7,277 nucleotides of DNA, taken from an uncultured Acidimicrobiaceae bacterium. GTDB taxonomy: Bacteria > Actinomycetota > Acidimicrobiia > Acidimicrobiales > MedAcidi-G1. The notes beneath the pieces are model-generated. The model was given only the letters and a program-made list of their open reading frames with translations. It was not told the origin of the DNA and made no database searches. Where the stretch lies: NCBI GenBank assembly GCA_913054115.1, contig CAJXIS010000101.1, positions 1 through 7,277 of the forward strand, given 5' to 3'. Made by a program: the position numbers and the translations under genes. This document shows, piece by piece, positions 5,994-7,277 of this stretch. Position 1 is the first letter of the stretch; every line of letters begins with the position of its first letter.

Positions 5994-6006
5994 TATGGTC
6001 ACAACA
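5994..6006 (+). promoter_or_regulatory. Leaderless-type promoter of the LLM oxidoreductase
   Basis: TATGGT (5994-5999) is a TANNNT -10 box followed by exactly six bases (CACAAC) and then the ATG at 6006. That is the classical spacing for a leaderless actinobacterial transcript beginning at the A of the start codon. Consistent with this, no well-placed Shine-Dalgarno precedes the ATG (only GGAG some 12 bases away). No good -35 box is seen. Confidence 0.55.
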
Positions 6007-6959
6007 TGCGCCTCGGAGTGATGGTTGGTCCTGAACGACGACGGTACGCCACGAAACTCGATCGGTTGCTCGCAGACGCACGTTGGGCCGACGATGCGGG
6101 CTTCGCCTCGGTGTGGATGCCCCAGATCCCCGACGAGTTCGACGCCATGACAGCAGTCGCCCTCATGGGACGCGAGACAACGAGGATCGAACTGGGAACT
6201 GCGGTCGTGCCAACGCAGACGCGGCATCCGATCGCACTGGCTCAACAGGCACTTTCGACACAGATGGCATGCGGTGGACGCTTCTCGTTGGGCCTCGGCC
6301 CCTCCCACCACTGGATCGTCGACGACATGCTCGGCCTGAGCTATGACCGGCCGGCCGCACAGGCCAGATCGGTGCTGGACGTGCTCGACCAGGCATTCGC
6401 CGGTCCCGGAATGGTCGATGTCGAAAACGAGCACCATCGAATTCACAACCCACTCGACATCACCGACGGTCCGGCACCGTCGGTGTTGCTCGCAGCACTC
6501 GGGCCGGTGATGCTACGTCTGGCCGGTGAGCGCACCGACGGGACGATTCTCTGGCTGGCGGACGAGCGCGCGATCGGTGAGCACATAGCGCCCCGTCTGA
6601 CAGCGGCATCCGAGAGCGCTGGGCGGCCTGCACCGAGGATCATTGCCGGTGTTCCGGTCTGCCTCTGTGCCGACGACGAGGTCGGAACGGCGCGGGATCG
6701 GGCAAACCGAATCCTCTCCGAGGCTGACATCTCGCCGAACTACCAGGCACTGCTCGATCGTGGCGACGCCGAGAACGTCGGTGACATCCTGATCGCGGGC
6801 GATGAGGCAGCGGTCATCGCCAGACTCAGGTCCTTTGCCGCAGCGGGTGTGACCGATCTGTCGATTCGGGTGGTGCCGATCGGCGAGGGCCGAGATGAGT
6901 TGCTGGCGTCGAGTCGACGCACCCGCGAGTTCCTCGCCGGGCTTGCTCCCGAGATCTGA
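6006..6959 (+). CDS. LLM-class (luciferase-like) oxidoreductase, probably F420-dependent
   Basis: A 317-residue single-domain TIM-barrel protein of the bacterial luciferase-like superfamily. Its first strand is MRLGVMVG, followed by ADDAGFASVWMPQ (28-40), IELGTAVVPTQTRHP (61-75), the characteristic RFSLGLGPSHHW (92-103), and the late ITDGPAPSVLLAALGPVMLRLAGERTDGTI region (152-181), where the phosphate of the flavin or deazaflavin normally binds. The style matches the actinobacterial LLM F420-dependent oxidoreductases more than FMN two-component monooxygenases, but the cofactor cannot be proven from sequence. It would carry out a hydride-transfer or oxygenation step. It is the only plus-strand gene and is divergent from the TauD operon, sharing 143 bp of control DNA with it. 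The ATG at 6006 is supported by a leaderless-type -10 box. A GC-rich hairpin follows the stop within five bases. Confidence 0.92.
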   Translation: MRLGVMVGPERRRYATKLDRLLADARWADDAGFASVWMPQIPDEFDAMTAVALMGRETTRIELGTAVVPTQTRHPIALAQQALSTQMACGGRFSLGLGPSHHWIVDDMLGLSYDRPAAQARSVLDVLDQAFAGPGMVDVENEHHRIHNPLDITDGPAPSVLLAALGPVMLRLAGERTDGTILWLADERAIGEHIAPRLTAASESAGRPAPRIIAGVPVCLCADDEVGTARDRANRILSEADISPNYQALLDRGDAENVGDILIAGDEAAVIARLRSFAAAGVTDLSIRVVPIGEGRDELLASSRRTREFLAGLAPEI

Positions 6960-6963
6960 GCAG

Positions 6964-6982
6964 CGAGGCCTCGGTGGCCTCG
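6964..6982 (+). terminator. GC-rich hairpin just after the LLM gene, possible terminator
   Basis: CGAGGCC (6964-6970) and GGCCTCG (6976-6982) form a perfect 7-bp stem with the loop TCGGT, starting five bases after the stop codon. There is no following U-tract, so it fits the U-less hairpins proposed as terminators in GC-rich actinobacteria rather than a canonical intrinsic terminator. Confidence 0.5.
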
Positions 6983-7010
6983 GGATGTCGGAGGCTTCAA
7001 CGGTCCGGGA

Positions 7011-7122
7011 TGTGGTGGCCCAGGGCATGGGAACCCGGGGGAGCGAATCCCGGGAGGCATCGAGCGGGTGAAGGTGTGGTGGTTCAGGACATGGGAACCA
7101 CATGTCGCGAGACATAGGAACC
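7011..7122. repeat. Iterated GRCATRGGAACC motif and 25-bp direct repeat, possible IS end or remnant
   Basis: Two 25-bp units beginning TGTGGTGG and ending CATGGGAACC lie at 7011-7035 and 7075-7099 and match at 22 of 25 bases. The 12-base core GRCATRGGAACC occurs three times: 7024-7035, 7088-7099 and 7111-7122. Between the last two copies is ATGTC-GCGA-GACAT (7102-7115), an inverted repeat. The pattern of GGAACC and ATGTC/GACAT blocks resembles ends of actinobacterial IS481-like elements as I recall them, but no transposase is seen, so identity is tentative. Confidence 0.4.
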
Positions 7123-7277
7123 TACAAGCCCTCGCTCTGGCGGCGATTCTTCGACGATGTCGAGGGCTCAGCCGGCGATCGTGACGGTGGCGGCAAGAGG
7201 CCGAACCCACGCGAAAGTCGATGGTGATGCGCCTTCTCAGGGTCGTAGATGGAGCGCTCGGACGGTGCCAGGCCCCC

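Larger units (their letters stand above)
6960..7277. other. Non-coding right-hand end of the window
   Basis: No convincing gene is found in these 318 bases. Besides the hairpin at 6964-6982 and the repeats at 7011-7122, there is a 7-bp inverted repeat GCCCTCG (7128-7134) / CGAGGGC (7161-7167) and two CCCGGG sites (7034-7039, 7049-7054). A minus-strand frame enters from the right edge and stops at a TAG at 7127-7125 (about 50 codons, ending ...RRQSEGL). Its composition is arginine/serine/proline-rich and not recognisable, so I do not call it a gene, though the C-terminus of a gene lying mostly outside the window cannot be excluded. Confidence 0.5.

Noticed and set aside
5863..6081. A 73-codon upstream extension of the TauD-like gene
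   Set aside because: It crosses the divergent promoters and the start of the LLM gene, and the strong GAGGAGA site points to the ATG at 5862; the added residues do not resemble the family.
5919..6446. A 175-codon minus-strand frame across the LLM gene start
   Set aside because: Shadow frame overlapping the control region and antisense to a clear LLM protein; no domain recognised.
7034..7054. Two CCCGGG sites as a terminator stem
   Set aside because: Each is self-complementary and short, no U-tract follows, and such GC-only hexamers are expected by chance here.

Overview
The window is about 7.3 kb of GC-rich DNA packed with short-overlap genes, and it reads as a catabolic (oxidative degradation) cluster from an actinobacterium. 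The lineage is inferred from several things: high GC, frequent GTG starts, a luciferase-like oxidoreductase of the kind that usually uses coenzyme F420, TANNNT-type -10 boxes including one ideally placed for a leaderless transcript, and a TetR of the type common in mycobacteria and Acidimicrobiia. An uncultured Acidimicrobiia-like organism fits, but the sequence alone cannot settle it.

Layout, right to left along the minus strand. A divergent control region (5863-6005) separates a plus-strand luciferase-like (LLM) oxidoreductase (6006-6959) from a minus-strand run: a TauD/TfdA-type Fe(II)/2-oxoglutarate dioxygenase (5038-5862), a short-chain dehydrogenase (4286-5041) and a carboxymuconolactone-decarboxylase-like protein (3688-4293). 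A 191-bp gap (3497-3687) holds a nested inverted repeat and a probable promoter. A second minus-strand run follows: a Rieske oxygenase alpha subunit (2195-3496), a small unnamed protein whose N-terminus is a tandem heptapeptide repeat (1764-2198), an amidohydrolase (494-1756) and a TetR regulator (1-497) that runs off the left edge. Within each run, stop and start codons overlap by 4 or 8 bases or lie within a few bases, so the genes are very probably co-transcribed and translationally coupled.

How the genes may work together (inference): two different oxygenases (Rieske and 2-oxoglutarate dependent) would activate an unreactive substrate. The SDR and the LLM enzyme would carry out redox steps, the CMD-like protein a decarboxylase- or hydrolase-like step, and the amidohydrolase a hydrolytic one, with the TetR sensing substrate or product. 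The substrate cannot be named. No ferredoxin, ferredoxin reductase or classical beta subunit for the Rieske enzyme is visible here.

The most unusual points are the 21-bp in-frame minisatellite that forms the N-terminus of the small Rieske-linked protein, the loss of the canonical HxH metal motif (E-x-N instead) in the amidohydrolase while its other ligands are kept, and a divergent promoter region with two near-perfect palindromes. The last ~318 bp (6960-7277) hold no convincing gene but carry a hairpin and an iterated GRCATRGGAACC motif that may be the end or remnant of an insertion sequence.
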